The notes beneath the pieces are model-generated. The model did no database searches, was not told where the DNA came from, and worked only from the letters and a program-made list of their open reading frames with translations. DNA of 64,000 bases from Streptomyces sp. NBC_00708. Lineage in GTDB: Bacteria; Actinomycetota; Actinomycetes; Streptomycetales; Streptomycetaceae. Location of the stretch: positions 3,162,001 through 3,226,000 of the forward strand of contig CP108997.1 in the NCBI GenBank assembly GCA_036226585.1, in the 5' to 3' direction. The translations under genes and the position numbers were made by a program. Positions 18,741-27,427 of the stretch are shown here, piece by piece; positions within the stretch are counted from its first letter, which is position 1, and every line of letters starts with the position of its first letter.

Positions 18741-19397
18741 TTACGCCTTCTTACTGGCGGACGCGGACGGAGACGCTTCCTTCGACGGCTCGGTCGAAGG
18801 CTTGGCCGACGGCTCGGAGTCATCCTGCGGGCCGCCCGAAGGGGACGCGGATGCGGTCGGCTTCTGGCAGCCCTCCTGCTTGGCCATCGCGGTGCCGACC
18901 TCGCCGGACTGGAGCTTCTTCAGCGCCTGGTCGCCGCTCGTACTGATCTTGTTCAGCTCGTCCGCGATGCCCTTGAGGCCGTCGGCGAACTTCCCCTGGT
19001 CCTTCGTCTCCAGGGCGTCGACCTTCTCCTGCAGCTTCGCGTAGGCCGCGGAGGAGGCGTTGAGCTCCTTCACGGCCTCCTTCTGCGTGGTCTCACCGTC
19101 GTCGACCGGCGGCGGACCCGCCGACTCGACGGCCGAGCCCAGCGCCTTGTACGCCTGCGAGATCTGCTGGAAGGCAGCCGAGTCGGTCTCCTGGACGTCG
19201 GCGGGCTTGCTGTTGTCGGCGGTCTGCTGCTGGATGGACGCGTTGGCGTTCGCGATCTTCTGCAGCTGGGGCTGGACCTGGTCGCAGACCTTCTTGGCCC
19301 AGTCGTTGACCTTGTCGTCGCTGTCGTCGCTGCAGCCCGACAGTGCCAGTACGAGTACCGCACCGCCGGACAGCGCGGCTGCAAACTTCTTGTTCAC
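18741..19397 (-). CDS. Small secreted lipoprotein with helical core
   Basis: The 218-residue product has a signal peptide ending in the lipobox LALSGC, a helical middle (about 35-165) rich in Gln/Lys/Ala with one late Cys in EGCQK, and a Ser/Pro/Ala/Lys-rich tail. GGAAGGGA lies about 8 nt before the GTG start; the longer frame would begin at a TTG and is less likely. No enzymatic motif is visible. It is placed between the methyltransferase and the anti-sigma gene, all on the minus strand. A surface-anchored protein of unknown role. Confidence 0.8.
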   Translation of the reverse strand: MNKKFAAALSGGAVLVLALSGCSDDSDDKVNDWAKKVCDQVQPQLQKIANANASIQQQTADNSKPADVQETDSAAFQQISQAYKALGSAVESAGPPPVDDGETTQKEAVKELNASSAAYAKLQEKVDALETKDQGKFADGLKGIADELNKISTSGDQALKKLQSGEVGTAMAKQEGCQKPTASASPSGGPQDDSEPSAKPSTEPSKEASPSASASKKA

Positions 19398-19668
19398 CGG
19401 TTTGGTCCCTTCCAAGGCTCCCGGCCCCGGAACTTACACGCCGAACGCCCTCCATCCGGGTGCCAGGCGTCCGATAGGCAGGCTTTTGCAGCCATTTGCA
19501 CCAAGGGAAATGAGGGATATACAACTCACCCGGACAGCCCCCACCAAGGGGAACACGTGAACGATTCCTCACCCGAACGAAGGCCCCTGACAGTCATGAG
19601 CCGTCAGGCAACCGCGCTCACAGGCGAACTGAGCTGCCGTCACACAACAGGTACGCCGCACACGCCGC

Positions 19669-20139
19669 TCAGGGAAGTACGGCGACCGGCGTCTTGGGCC
19701 AGCTCATCCGGATCACTCCGCCGTCCGCACCCGACCTGACCTCCACGTCGTCGACCAGGCCGCTGATGACCGCGAGGCCCATCTCGTCCTCGTCGTCCGC
19801 CTCCGGCTCGGGCTCGTCGAGCCCCCCGCCGGACGCGGCAGCGCGTCGGCCCGATACGCCGCCCGGAACCGAGCCGTCCGCACCGGGGCCCGGAACCTCG
19901 TCGCCGACCTCGATGGCGAACGTCTTCTCCTCCTCGATCAGGACGACCGTGACAGGAGCAGTGATGTGGTGGCTGCGGTGCAGACCGACGGCCCGGCTGC
20001 ACGCCTCGCCCACGGCGAGCCGGACCTCGTCGAGCACGGCCTCGTCCACCCCGGCCCTGCGCGCCACGGCCGCCGCCACAAGACGGGCGGTCCTGACGTG
20101 TTCGGGCTGGGCGCTGAAGCGGAGTTCAACGGTGGCCAT
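19669..20139 (-). CDS. RsbW/SpoIIAB-like anti-sigma factor, partner of BldG
   Basis: The 156-residue product is a GHKL-type ATPase of the RsbW/SpoIIAB family: the N-box region DEVRLAVGEACSRAV and a later MGLAVISGLVDDVEV correspond to the ATP-binding elements, with a Gly/Asp/Glu-rich insert between. Such kinases sequester a sigma factor and phosphorylate an anti-anti-sigma protein. The ATG at 20139 has GAGGGGG about 6 nt upstream and drops a long spurious extension. It is the gene downstream of bldG, and in S. coelicolor the two are known to be cotranscribed. Confidence 0.88.
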   Translation of the reverse strand: MATVELRFSAQPEHVRTARLVAAAVARRAGVDEAVLDEVRLAVGEACSRAVGLHRSHHITAPVTVVLIEEEKTFAIEVGDEVPGPGADGSVPGGVSGRRAAASGGGLDEPEPEADDEDEMGLAVISGLVDDVEVRSGADGGVIRMSWPKTPVAVLP

Positions 20140-20366
20140 GCGATCCCCCTCGAACGTACGTGTGTGCATGCCAGGGACGGACCCCATGGCCCGGGGCCCC
20201 TGACGCTGTCTGCGCGCCCTCGGCTCCTGCCGACAGCGCGGCCCGGCCCTGGCAGGGCGGCGGCCGACAAATAAATCGGCCGGGCACCGCCGAGCGGGTG
20301 ACCCGGCAGCCATCGAACGCCGGCCGGACTGCCCAGCCACGCATGGCGGAGCAGAGGCCGTCGCCC

Positions 20367-20430
20367 CGGCGGTCTCCCTCCGGAGCCACCGCGGCCGAGA
20401 CCGCCGCCGGACCGGCAGAACCGGTCCGGC
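20367..20430 (-). terminator. Two adjacent hairpins between bldG and the anti-sigma gene
   Basis: Hairpin one has perfect 10-bp arms (20406-20415, 20421-20430) with loop CAGAA and starts 14 bp past the bldG stop. Hairpin two has 10-bp arms (20367-20376, 20397-20406) with a 20-nt loop and shares one base with the first. A partial terminator here fits the known mix of bldG-only and bldG plus anti-sigma transcripts in S. coelicolor. Confidence 0.6.
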
Positions 20431-20443
20431 GCCGAACCGGGTG

Positions 20444-20797
20444 TCAGTCGGTGGCCGCGACGGCCTCGTCGACCGTGGTGTGGATCGGGAACACCTTGGT
20501 CAGACCGGTGATCCGGAAAATCTTGAGAATGCGCTCCTGGTTGCACACCAGGCGCAGCGAGCCCTCATGGGCCCGCACTCGCTTCAGGCCGCCCACGAGC
20601 ACGCCGAGGCCGGTGGAGTCGAGGAAGTCGACGCCTTCCATGTCGACAACCAGGTGGTAGCTGCCGTCATTCACCAACTCGACCAACTGCTCGCGCAGCT
20701 TGGGCGCGGTATACACATCAATCTCGCCACCGACCTCGACGACCGTACGGTCGCCACCAGGGCCGGACACATTGCGAGTCGACAAGGACAGGTCCAC
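20444..20797 (-). CDS. bldG: BldG, STAS-domain anti-anti-sigma factor
   Basis: The 117-residue product is a STAS anti-anti-sigma protein of the SpoIIAA/RsbV family. The phosphorylatable serine lies in DSTGLG (Ser61 here). I recall S. coelicolor BldG as 113 residues with Ser57; the four extra residues here come from SGPG near position 11. BldG is needed for aerial hyphae and antibiotic production and is regulated by phosphorylation through partner anti-sigma factors. It is transcribed away from the helicase gene, with a 78-bp gap, and toward the anti-sigma gene. Confidence 0.95.
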   Translation of the reverse strand: MDLSLSTRNVSGPGGDRTVVEVGGEIDVYTAPKLREQLVELVNDGSYHLVVDMEGVDFLDSTGLGVLVGGLKRVRAHEGSLRLVCNQERILKIFRITGLTKVFPIHTTVDEAVAATD

Positions 20798-20875
20798 GGA
20801 TCCTCCAGCACCTTGCTATCGAGCGGTCGCCCCTCGGTCTCCCCGACGGAGCCGGGGGACGGATCGCCAGCCGCG

Positions 20876-23443
20876 ATGGCATTCAATCACTTACCGGCAG
20901 CCATGCACGACGCCTTGGGACCATTGTCCGTCTTGCCAGTGACACACTCGATGCCGATGGCCAAGAATCATTGCCCCAGTCGACCCCCGGAGAGTGGGGG
21001 TTCCCGCCCCTCTCCGGACACGGTCCTCGACCGGCTCGCCGCAGGGGCGGGCCGGTCCGCGCGCATCACTCATACGGAGCACCTGCCCCCGCGCGCGGGA
21101 ACCCATGCCGTCTGGCCCGATCGCATCCGTCTGGAAGTGATCGCCGCCATCCAGAAGGCCGGCATCGACCATCCCTGGGCCCATCAGGCGGCCGCCGCGG
21201 AGCACGCCCTGGACGGCACATCCGTCGTGATCGCGACCGGAACGGCGTCGGGCAAGTCGCTGGCCTACCTCGCCCCGGTGCTCAGCGCCCTCCTGGACGG
21301 CTCCGAGGCCCCCAACGGGCGTGGCGCCACCGCTCTCTACCTCTCGCCCACCAAGGCCCTGGCAGCCGACCAGCGCCGTTCGGTCAAGACTCTCGCGGCT
21401 CCGCTGGGCAACGGCATCCGGCCCGCCGTCTTCGACGGAGACACTCCCGTCGAGGAGCGCGAGTGGGTGCGCCAGTACGCGAACTACGTCCTCACCAATC
21501 CCGACATGCTGCACCGCGGGATCCTCCCGTCACACCCCCGCTGGTCCTCCTTCCTGCGCTCCCTGCGCTATGTCGTCATCGACGAGTGCCACACCTACCG
21601 GGGCGTCTTCGGGTCCCACGTCGCCCAGGTGATCCGCCGGCTCCGCCGTCTGTGTGCCCGCTACGGCTCCGACCCCGTCTTCCTTCTTGCATCGGCCACC
21701 TCCGCCGAGCCCGCCGTCGCCGCGGGCCGCCTCACCGGCCTCCCCGTCACGGAGGTGGCCGACGACGCCTCCCCGCGCGGCGAACTGGTCTTCGCCCTGT
21801 GGGAACCCCCGCTCACCGACCTGCACGGCGAGAAGGGTGCCCCGGTCCGCCGTACGGCCACGGCCGAGACCGCCGACCTGCTCACCGACCTCACCATCCA
21901 GGGCGTCCGCTCGGTCGCCTTCGTACGCTCCCGGCGCGGCGCCGAGCTGATCTCCGTCATCGCCAAGGAACGGCTGGCCGAGGTCGACCGCACCCTGCCC
22001 TCCCGGGTCGCCGCCTACCGCGGGGGGTACCTCCCCGAGGAACGCCGCGCTCTGGAAAGCGCCCTGCACTCCGGCCGGCTGCTCGGCCTCGCCGCCACCA
22101 CCGCCCTCGAACTCGGCATCGACGTGTCCGGCCTGGACGCCGTCGTCATATCCGGGTACCCGGGCACCAGGGCCTCCCTGTGGCAGCAGGCGGGCCGGGC
22201 CGGGCGTGAGGGGCAGGGCGCCCTCGCCATCCTGGTGGCCCGCGACGATCCGCTGGACACCTTTCTGGTCCACCACCCCGAGGCCCTGTTCCAGCAGCCC
22301 GTGGAGTCGACCGTCCTGGACCCGGACAACCCGTACGTCCTCGCCCCCCATCTCTGCGCCGCGGCCGCGGAGCTGCCGCTCACCGAAGCCGACCTCCAGC
22401 TCTTCGGCCCCGCCACCGCCGGGCTGCTCCCCCAGCTGGAGACCGCCAGGCTGCTCCGCAAACGGCCGTCGGGCTGGCACTGGACCCGACGTGAGCGGGC
22501 CGCCGACCTCACCGACATCCGGGGCGAAGGCGGCCGGCCCGTCCAGATCGTCGAGGAGGGCACCGGAAGGCTGCTGGGCACCGTGGACGAGTCCGCCGCC
22601 CACAGCGCCGTGCACGAGGGCGCCGTCCACCTCCACCAGGGCCGCTCCTACCTGGTCCGGAAACTGGACCTGGAGGACTCCGTGGCCCTGGTCGAGGAGG
22701 CCGACCCGCCCTACTCGACCACCGCCCGGGACACAACGGCCATCGCCGTCCTGGAGACCGACACCGAGATCCCCTGGGGGGACGGGCGCCTGTGCTACGG
22801 GTCCGTCGAGGTCACGAACCAGGTGGTCTCCTTCCTCCGCCGCAAGCTGATCACCGGTGAGGTGCTCGGCGAGAGCAAGCTGGACCTGCCGCCCCGCACC
22901 CTGCGCACCCGTGCCGTGTGGTGGACGGTGACCGAGGACCAGCTCGACGCGGCCCGGATCAACCCGGAGATCCTCGGCGGCGCGCTCCACGCCGCCGAGC
23001 ACGCGTCGATCGGGATGCTGCCCCTCTTCGCCACCTGCGACCGCTGGGACATCGGCGGGGTGTCCGTCCCGCTGCATCCCGACACTCTGCTGCCGACCGT
23101 CTTCGTGTACGACGGCCACCCGGGCGGCGCCGGATTCGCCGAGCGCGCCTTCCACACCGCCCGCGAGTGGCTGGCGGCCACGCGCCTGGCCATCGCGTCC
23201 TGCGAGTGCGATGCGGGTTGCCCGTCCTGCATCCAGTCCCCCAAGTGCGGCAACGGCAACGACCCCTTGCACAAACGGGGCGCCGTCCGCCTCCTCACGG
23301 AGCTCCTCCGGTGCGCTCCGGATGCGGCAGGGGGGCCGGGCGAGGCGGAGGGCTCGATCGGGGCCGAGGGCTCGGGCGAGCCCCGCTCTCCCGGCCCGTC
23401 CGAGGCGGAGGGGCGTCCGCCGCAGGACCAGCCCGGGACCTGA
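20876..23443 (+). CDS. DEAD/DEAH-box helicase with C-terminal cysteine domain (MrfA/YprA-like)
   Basis: The 855-residue product is a superfamily 2 helicase with Walker A ATGTASGKSL (120-129) and a variant box DECH (236-239). Helicase motif VI appears as QQAGRAGREGQ. The C-terminal DUF1998 region has the cluster CECDAGCPSCIQSPKCGNG. MrfA/YprA-type proteins with this layout are DNA repair helicases with a metal-binding C-terminus. I use the ATG at 20876; the open frame upstream overlaps bldG and is spurious. The last 149 bp overlap the 3' end of the convergent TadG-like gene. Confidence 0.88.
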   Translation: MAFNHLPAAMHDALGPLSVLPVTHSMPMAKNHCPSRPPESGGSRPSPDTVLDRLAAGAGRSARITHTEHLPPRAGTHAVWPDRIRLEVIAAIQKAGIDHPWAHQAAAAEHALDGTSVVIATGTASGKSLAYLAPVLSALLDGSEAPNGRGATALYLSPTKALAADQRRSVKTLAAPLGNGIRPAVFDGDTPVEEREWVRQYANYVLTNPDMLHRGILPSHPRWSSFLRSLRYVVIDECHTYRGVFGSHVAQVIRRLRRLCARYGSDPVFLLASATSAEPAVAAGRLTGLPVTEVADDASPRGELVFALWEPPLTDLHGEKGAPVRRTATAETADLLTDLTIQGVRSVAFVRSRRGAELISVIAKERLAEVDRTLPSRVAAYRGGYLPEERRALESALHSGRLLGLAATTALELGIDVSGLDAVVISGYPGTRASLWQQAGRAGREGQGALAILVARDDPLDTFLVHHPEALFQQPVESTVLDPDNPYVLAPHLCAAAAELPLTEADLQLFGPATAGLLPQLETARLLRKRPSGWHWTRRERAADLTDIRGEGGRPVQIVEEGTGRLLGTVDESAAHSAVHEGAVHLHQGRSYLVRKLDLEDSVALVEEADPPYSTTARDTTAIAVLETDTEIPWGDGRLCYGSVEVTNQVVSFLRRKLITGEVLGESKLDLPPRTLRTRAVWWTVTEDQLDAARINPEILGGALHAAEHASIGMLPLFATCDRWDIGGVSVPLHPDTLLPTVFVYDGHPGGAGFAERAFHTAREWLAATRLAIASCECDAGCPSCIQSPKCGNGNDPLHKRGAVRLLTELLRCAPDAAGGPGEAEGSIGAEGSGEPRSPGPSEAEGRPPQDQPGT

Positions 23444-23822
23444 TCTCCGGCGTGTACGGCCCGAACCGCACCCTGGCCGTCACATCGGCGACCTCCCCCA
23501 GAACCGCGCACCGCACCACTTCCGCCCCCTGCGCGCCCGCCACCTGCTCGGCCGACTCGCAGGCCGGGGCCGCGCCCTCCAAGGCCCGGTCCGCCGCGGC
23601 CAGCGCCGCCAGGTCGGCCGCACCCCCGGCACGGTGCCGGGCGGCCACCACCTGGCCGAGTGCCAGGACCACCGCGAACACGGTGCACAGAATCGCCGCG
23701 GTCACCGCCGCCCATACCGTCGCCAGCCCCTGATCCCCCGCCTGTGCCCGATACCGATACCGACCCGGTGGCCGGTCCGGTCGCCGGTCAGGAGTGCCGC
23801 CCCGCCGACCGCGCCCCCTCAC
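23295..23822 (-). CDS. TadG/TadE-like pseudopilin-type protein (Rv3654c-like)
   Basis: The 175-residue product has a short basic leader, a prepilin-like site QG|LATVW (cut after Gly32) and one membrane helix (about 35-58), then a short extracellular part with two Cys and a Pro/Arg-rich tail. Position +5 is Trp instead of the usual Glu. The GTG at 23822 overlaps the stop of the TadE gene (GTGA) with GAGGGGG upstream. The last 50 codons overlap the convergent helicase gene, so the tail may be an extension peculiar to this strain or a lost stop. Confidence 0.75.
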   Translation of the reverse strand: MRGRGRRGGTPDRRPDRPPGRYRYRAQAGDQGLATVWAAVTAAILCTVFAVVLALGQVVAARHRAGGAADLAALAAADRALEGAAPACESAEQVAGAQGAEVVRCAVLGEVADVTARVRFGPYTPEIRSRAGPAADAPPPRTGRESGARPSPRPRSSPPPRPAPLPHPERTGGAP

Positions 23823-24301
23823 CGTTCGCCCCCTCTCGCCGCAACGCCCGGCTCGTCCACCACCGGCGGACCGGCCGGAACCGGCTCGTCCTCCGCCGCC
23901 GCCGCTGCGTCCGCCCGCAGAGTCACAGCGAGGCGTGCGGGCCCGGGTGTCGGAGCGGTCACCCTCACCCGCCACAGGGCTCCGGCCCGCTCCACTGCGA
24001 CCGAGGCCCCGTGGGGCGCCGCCGAGAGAGCGGCCTCCCGCACCTGCGGCGCCGGTTCGGAACGGGCTGCCGCACGGGCGCCGGCGCGGGCCGCGTCCAC
24101 GCAACGGATCTGGGCCGACGCTGCCATCAGTGCCCAGAGCAACGCCAGGGCGAAGACCGCCAGCACCGGGATCACCATGGCAGCCTCCGCCGTCACCGCG
24201 CCTCTGTCGCCCCGGCGCCCGAAGTCCTCGACCAGGCCCTCGCGCCTCCCTCGCCCAAGCCGGCGTACGGCCCCTTTCGCACCGACCTCAGAACTTCGCA
24301 T
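23819..24301 (-). CDS. TadE-family pseudopilin
   Basis: The 160-residue product has an N-terminal basic leader, a processing site RG|AVTAEAAMVIP with Glu at mature position 5, one membrane helix, and an extracytoplasmic domain. This is the TadE pattern of minor pilins in Flp/tad systems. The ATG at 24301 lies inside the end of the pilin gene (14-nt overlap) with AAGGG about 8 nt upstream. It is the second of three consecutive prepilin-like genes in the cluster. Confidence 0.82.
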   Translation of the reverse strand: MRSSEVGAKGAVRRLGRGRREGLVEDFGRRGDRGAVTAEAAMVIPVLAVFALALLWALMAASAQIRCVDAARAGARAAARSEPAPQVREAALSAAPHGASVAVERAGALWRVRVTAPTPGPARLAVTLRADAAAAAEDEPVPAGPPVVDEPGVAARGGER

Positions 24302-24494
24302 CGAGCGCACCCTTCAGCAGCGACTGCAGCTGGGACATGACCGCCGCGCTGGTCACCACCTTGTAGAGCACCGCGGCGAAGGCGCATGCCGCGATCGTGC
24401 CCACCGCGTACTCCGATGTCGTCATCCCGCGGTCCGCGCCCGACCGGGCGAGGTGGGCCACGGAGAGCATCCAGTTCTTGATCTTGCGCATCAT
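24288..24494 (-). CDS. Flp-type major pilin-like protein (DUF4244)
   Basis: The 68-residue product has a basic leader, a prepilin-peptidase site DRG|MTTSEYAVG with Glu at mature position 5, and a single hydrophobic helix, as in Flp pilins. GGGGGTT precedes the first of two adjacent ATGs; the second would remove one Met. It lies directly behind the TadC-like gene and is the likely main fibre subunit. Actinobacterial versions of this family are short and poorly studied. Confidence 0.85.
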   Translation of the reverse strand: MMRKIKNWMLSVAHLARSGADRGMTTSEYAVGTIAACAFAAVLYKVVTSAAVMSQLQSLLKGALDAKF

Positions 24495-24561
24495 TCTCGA
24501 ACCCCCGATTTGTCAGTTACGTGCGGAAAGAAGCGAAACCGCTCTTGCGTCTTCGTTCGGG

Positions 24562-25401
24562 TCACGCCGGTTGCAGCAAGCCCCCGGCCAGCCCGATCAC
24601 CACAGGCGCCACCCCGACCGCCAGGAACGCGGGAAGGAAACACAGCCCGACAGGCGCGGTGACCATCACGGCGGCCCGCTGAGCCCGCGCCACGGCCGCC
24701 CTCGCCCGCTCGGCCCGCAACGCCTCGGCCATGCGGGCGACCGGTTCCGCCGCCGGAGCGCCGGTGGAGCCCGCCCGGTCCAGGCAGCGGGCCAGAGCAG
24801 CGGCCCCTGGTATCTCGCCGAACCGCCCCCAGGCGACAGTGGGATCCCCGCCGAGCCGGATCTCCGCCGCCGTGCGGGCGAGTTGTTCACCCACCGGTCC
24901 GCCCAGCGACTCACCCACCGCCTCGGCCGCATCCACCGGCCCGGCACCCGCAGAGATGCAGGCGGCCAGCAGATCCGCCGCCATGGGAAGCTGCCGCGCC
25001 GCCTCCGCCGTACGCGCCTTGGCCTCAATGGCGCATACGGCGGCGGGCCCGAGCCGCGCCCGCTGCCACCGCCAGGCGCCGTAGGCCGAGGCCAGACCGG
25101 CCACCCAGCCCACCAGGCCTCCTACGAGGAACCACCCGGTCAGCGCGACCGCCGGCAACATCGCCCACTGTCTGACCAAGCCGGCGGAGACCGGCCGGCC
25201 CGCCCGGAGACTCATCGACCGGGACGCACCCGGCCCCAGGGCGGGAGCCACCGGTGCCATTGCCAGGAGCCGCTCGCCTCGACGCCGGACCCGTCGGCCC
25301 ACCCGGCGCCGGACCAAGGGATGAACCACGCGTGCGTGAAGCGCGAGTGCCGCCCCGACGGCCTCCACCGCCTGCGCGACTCCACCGGCCGACGCGCTCA
25401 T
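24562..25401 (-). CDS. tadC: TadC-like type II secretion inner-membrane protein
   Basis: The 279-residue product has a GspF-like domain with hydrophobic helices near 95-130 and at the C-terminus (about 245-279), separated by a soluble helical segment (GAGPVDAAEAVGESLGGPVGE). The ATG start (MSASAGGVAQ) overlaps the stop of the tadB gene as ATGA. TadB and TadC form the membrane platform beneath the TadA ATPase. Confidence 0.83.
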   Translation of the reverse strand: MSASAGGVAQAVEAVGAALALHARVVHPLVRRRVGRRVRRRGERLLAMAPVAPALGPGASRSMSLRAGRPVSAGLVRQWAMLPAVALTGWFLVGGLVGWVAGLASAYGAWRWQRARLGPAAVCAIEAKARTAEAARQLPMAADLLAACISAGAGPVDAAEAVGESLGGPVGEQLARTAAEIRLGGDPTVAWGRFGEIPGAAALARCLDRAGSTGAPAAEPVARMAEALRAERARAAVARAQRAAVMVTAPVGLCFLPAFLAVGVAPVVIGLAGGLLQPA

Positions 25402-26282
25402 ACCGCTTCTCCCGCCCGGACGATCCGGGCGGCCCACAGGAGACCGCCCACCTCGAGCAGCCCGCCCGTCACCAGGCAGACCAGGCCGGCCGTGCTGTGG
25501 AGCAGCACCCTCAGCGGGTCCGCTCCGAGTGCGGCACCGAGCCCCATGCCGAGCACGGGGAGCAGCGCCAGCACCGCGACCGTCGACCACGCTCCCGCCA
25601 ACTGCGCCCGCAGCTCATCGCGCTGACGACGTTCGGCCCGCAGCGCGCTCTCCAGCCGGGCCAGCCCCGCCGCGAGCCCGGCACCACTGCCCACCGCCAC
25701 TCGCCAGCAGGCGGCCACTCCTGCCAGCCCGTCCAGCCCCGGTTCGCCCGCCGCCTGGACCAGTGCCTTCGGCACATCCCCACCGAACCGGGCCGCAGCC
25801 GACACCCGGACCCCGGATTCCCCCATCACGTCCGTCCCGCGTACCGCGACGAGCAGAGCCTGCCCCGGCTCGTGACCGGCCCTCAGCTCACCGACCAGCG
25901 CGCCGCACAGGTCCACCACCCCGTCCGCGCGGGCTTCCTGGTCCTTGCGCCGCTTCCTCTTCCGCAACCACCGTCGCATCACGGGAACCGCGACAGCCCC
26001 CGCGATCAACGGCAGTACGGACTGGCCGAGCAGAGCCAGAACCGATGCAGCCGGGAGACAGAGCCACTCCCCGCGCCCCCGGAGCCGTTCCTCCCACCGG
26101 CTGCGCGCCCTCCACCACCGCTCCCGGGCCCGCGGCTGCCCGCTGCCGTCGGAGAGGAGTGCCCGCGCTCTCCGCAGTGGTCTCCCACGCCCTACCAGGA
26201 CCAGCCACACCGCCGTCGCCGCGCACAGCGCAGCCGCATGTACCGGCTCCGGCACTTCGGCCGACGCCGTGCCCCCGGTCAC
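25398..26282 (-). CDS. tadB: TadB-like type II secretion inner-membrane protein
   Basis: The 294-residue product has an N-terminal hydrophobic pair, a charged stretch MRRWLRKRKRRKDQEAR, a GspF-type helical domain (LCGALVGELRAGHEPGQAL) and a C-terminal hydrophobic pair. The GTG at 26282 overlaps the tadA stop as GTGA with GGGGG about 6 nt upstream, so the first 12 codons of the longer frame are spurious. Placement between tadA and tadC supports the call. Confidence 0.83.
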   Translation of the reverse strand: MTGGTASAEVPEPVHAAALCAATAVWLVLVGRGRPLRRARALLSDGSGQPRARERWWRARSRWEERLRGRGEWLCLPAASVLALLGQSVLPLIAGAVAVPVMRRWLRKRKRRKDQEARADGVVDLCGALVGELRAGHEPGQALLVAVRGTDVMGESGVRVSAAARFGGDVPKALVQAAGEPGLDGLAGVAACWRVAVGSGAGLAAGLARLESALRAERRQRDELRAQLAGAWSTVAVLALLPVLGMGLGAALGADPLRVLLHSTAGLVCLVTGGLLEVGGLLWAARIVRAGEAV

Positions 26283-27427
26283 AGCGCACCCCCGATCAGC
26301 GCGTTCAGCCGTTCCCAACCCCGTTCCCGCTCGAAACCCATGGCACCCCAGCGCAGCGCCGGGACCGTCAGCACCAGACCCGCCGCATCCCGCTCCAGCA
26401 CATGGATGTCCGCGATCCGCCTGCCCCCCGCGCGGTCCCGTACGAGGTGGACCACGACGGACAAGGCCGCCGCCAGCTGGCTGTGCAGCGCCACCCGGTC
26501 CAGCCCCGCTGCGGTTCCCAGGGCCTCCAGCCGTGCCGGGACATGCCCGGCAGCATTGGCATGGACAGTGCCGGAACCTCCCTCGTGCCCCGTATTGAGG
26601 GCTGCCAGGAGCTCGGTCACCTCGCTGCCCCGCACTTCACCGACCACCAGCCGGTCGGGACGCATGCGCAGGGCCTGCCGCACCAGATCCCGGAGAGTCA
26701 CCCGCCCGGCACCCTCCTGATTGGCAGGGCGTGACTCCAGCCGCACGACATGCGGATGGTCCGGTCGCAGTTCTGCCGAGTCCTCGGCGAGCACAATCCG
26801 CTCGCTCTCCCCCACCGCTCCCAGCAGGCTCGACAGCAGAGTCGTCTTCCCTGCCCCGGTCCCACCGCTGATCAGATACGAGACCCTCGCCTCCACCAGA
26901 GCCCTCAACACCCGGTCTCCCCCCGGCGGTACGGTCCCTGCCTCGACCAGCTCCGCCAGCGAGAAGGCCCTGGGCCTGACCACCCGGAGCGACAGGCATG
27001 TCGAGCCGACCGATACCGGGGGCAGCACGGCATGCATGCGAGTGCCGTCCGGAAGTCTCGCGTCGACCCAGGGCCTGGCGTCGTCGAGCCGGCGGCCCGC
27101 CACAGCCGCGAGCCGTTGTGCCAGCCTGCGAACCGCGGCCGCGTCCGCGAAGGTCACCTCGGTGAGTTCGAGCCCGCCACCACGGTCCACCCAGACCCGG
27201 TCGGGGGCGGACACCAGGACATCCGTCACGCCGGGATCAGCCAAGAGCGGTTCCAGTACTCCGACCCCGATCAACTCGCCCCTCAACTCATCTGCCCGGC
27301 CCAGCACTTCGGCCGTTCCGAGCAGGCGGCCCTGGGCGCGCAGCGCGGCGGCCACCCCGGCCGGGGTCGGCGCTGTACCGCTGCAAGCGAGCCGTTGCCT
27401 CACCGCGTCGAGCAGCGTCTCGGTCAT
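26279..27427 (-). CDS. tadA: TadA/CpaF-type secretion ATPase
   Basis: The 382-residue product is a PulE/VirB11-type ATPase: Walker A GGTGAGKTT (188-196), Asp-box ERIVLAEDSAEL, Walker-B-like RPDRLVVGEVRG (about 254) and His-box GHEGGSGTVHAN. It powers assembly or retraction of the Flp-like pilus. Its ATG overlaps the stop of the upstream CpaE-like gene. Length is normal for short actinobacterial forms that lack the long N-terminal domain. Confidence 0.92.
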   Translation of the reverse strand: MTETLLDAVRQRLACSGTAPTPAGVAAALRAQGRLLGTAEVLGRADELRGELIGVGVLEPLLADPGVTDVLVSAPDRVWVDRGGGLELTEVTFADAAAVRRLAQRLAAVAGRRLDDARPWVDARLPDGTRMHAVLPPVSVGSTCLSLRVVRPRAFSLAELVEAGTVPPGGDRVLRALVEARVSYLISGGTGAGKTTLLSSLLGAVGESERIVLAEDSAELRPDHPHVVRLESRPANQEGAGRVTLRDLVRQALRMRPDRLVVGEVRGSEVTELLAALNTGHEGGSGTVHANAAGHVPARLEALGTAAGLDRVALHSQLAAALSVVVHLVRDRAGGRRIADIHVLERDAAGLVLTVPALRWGAMGFERERGWERLNALIGGAL

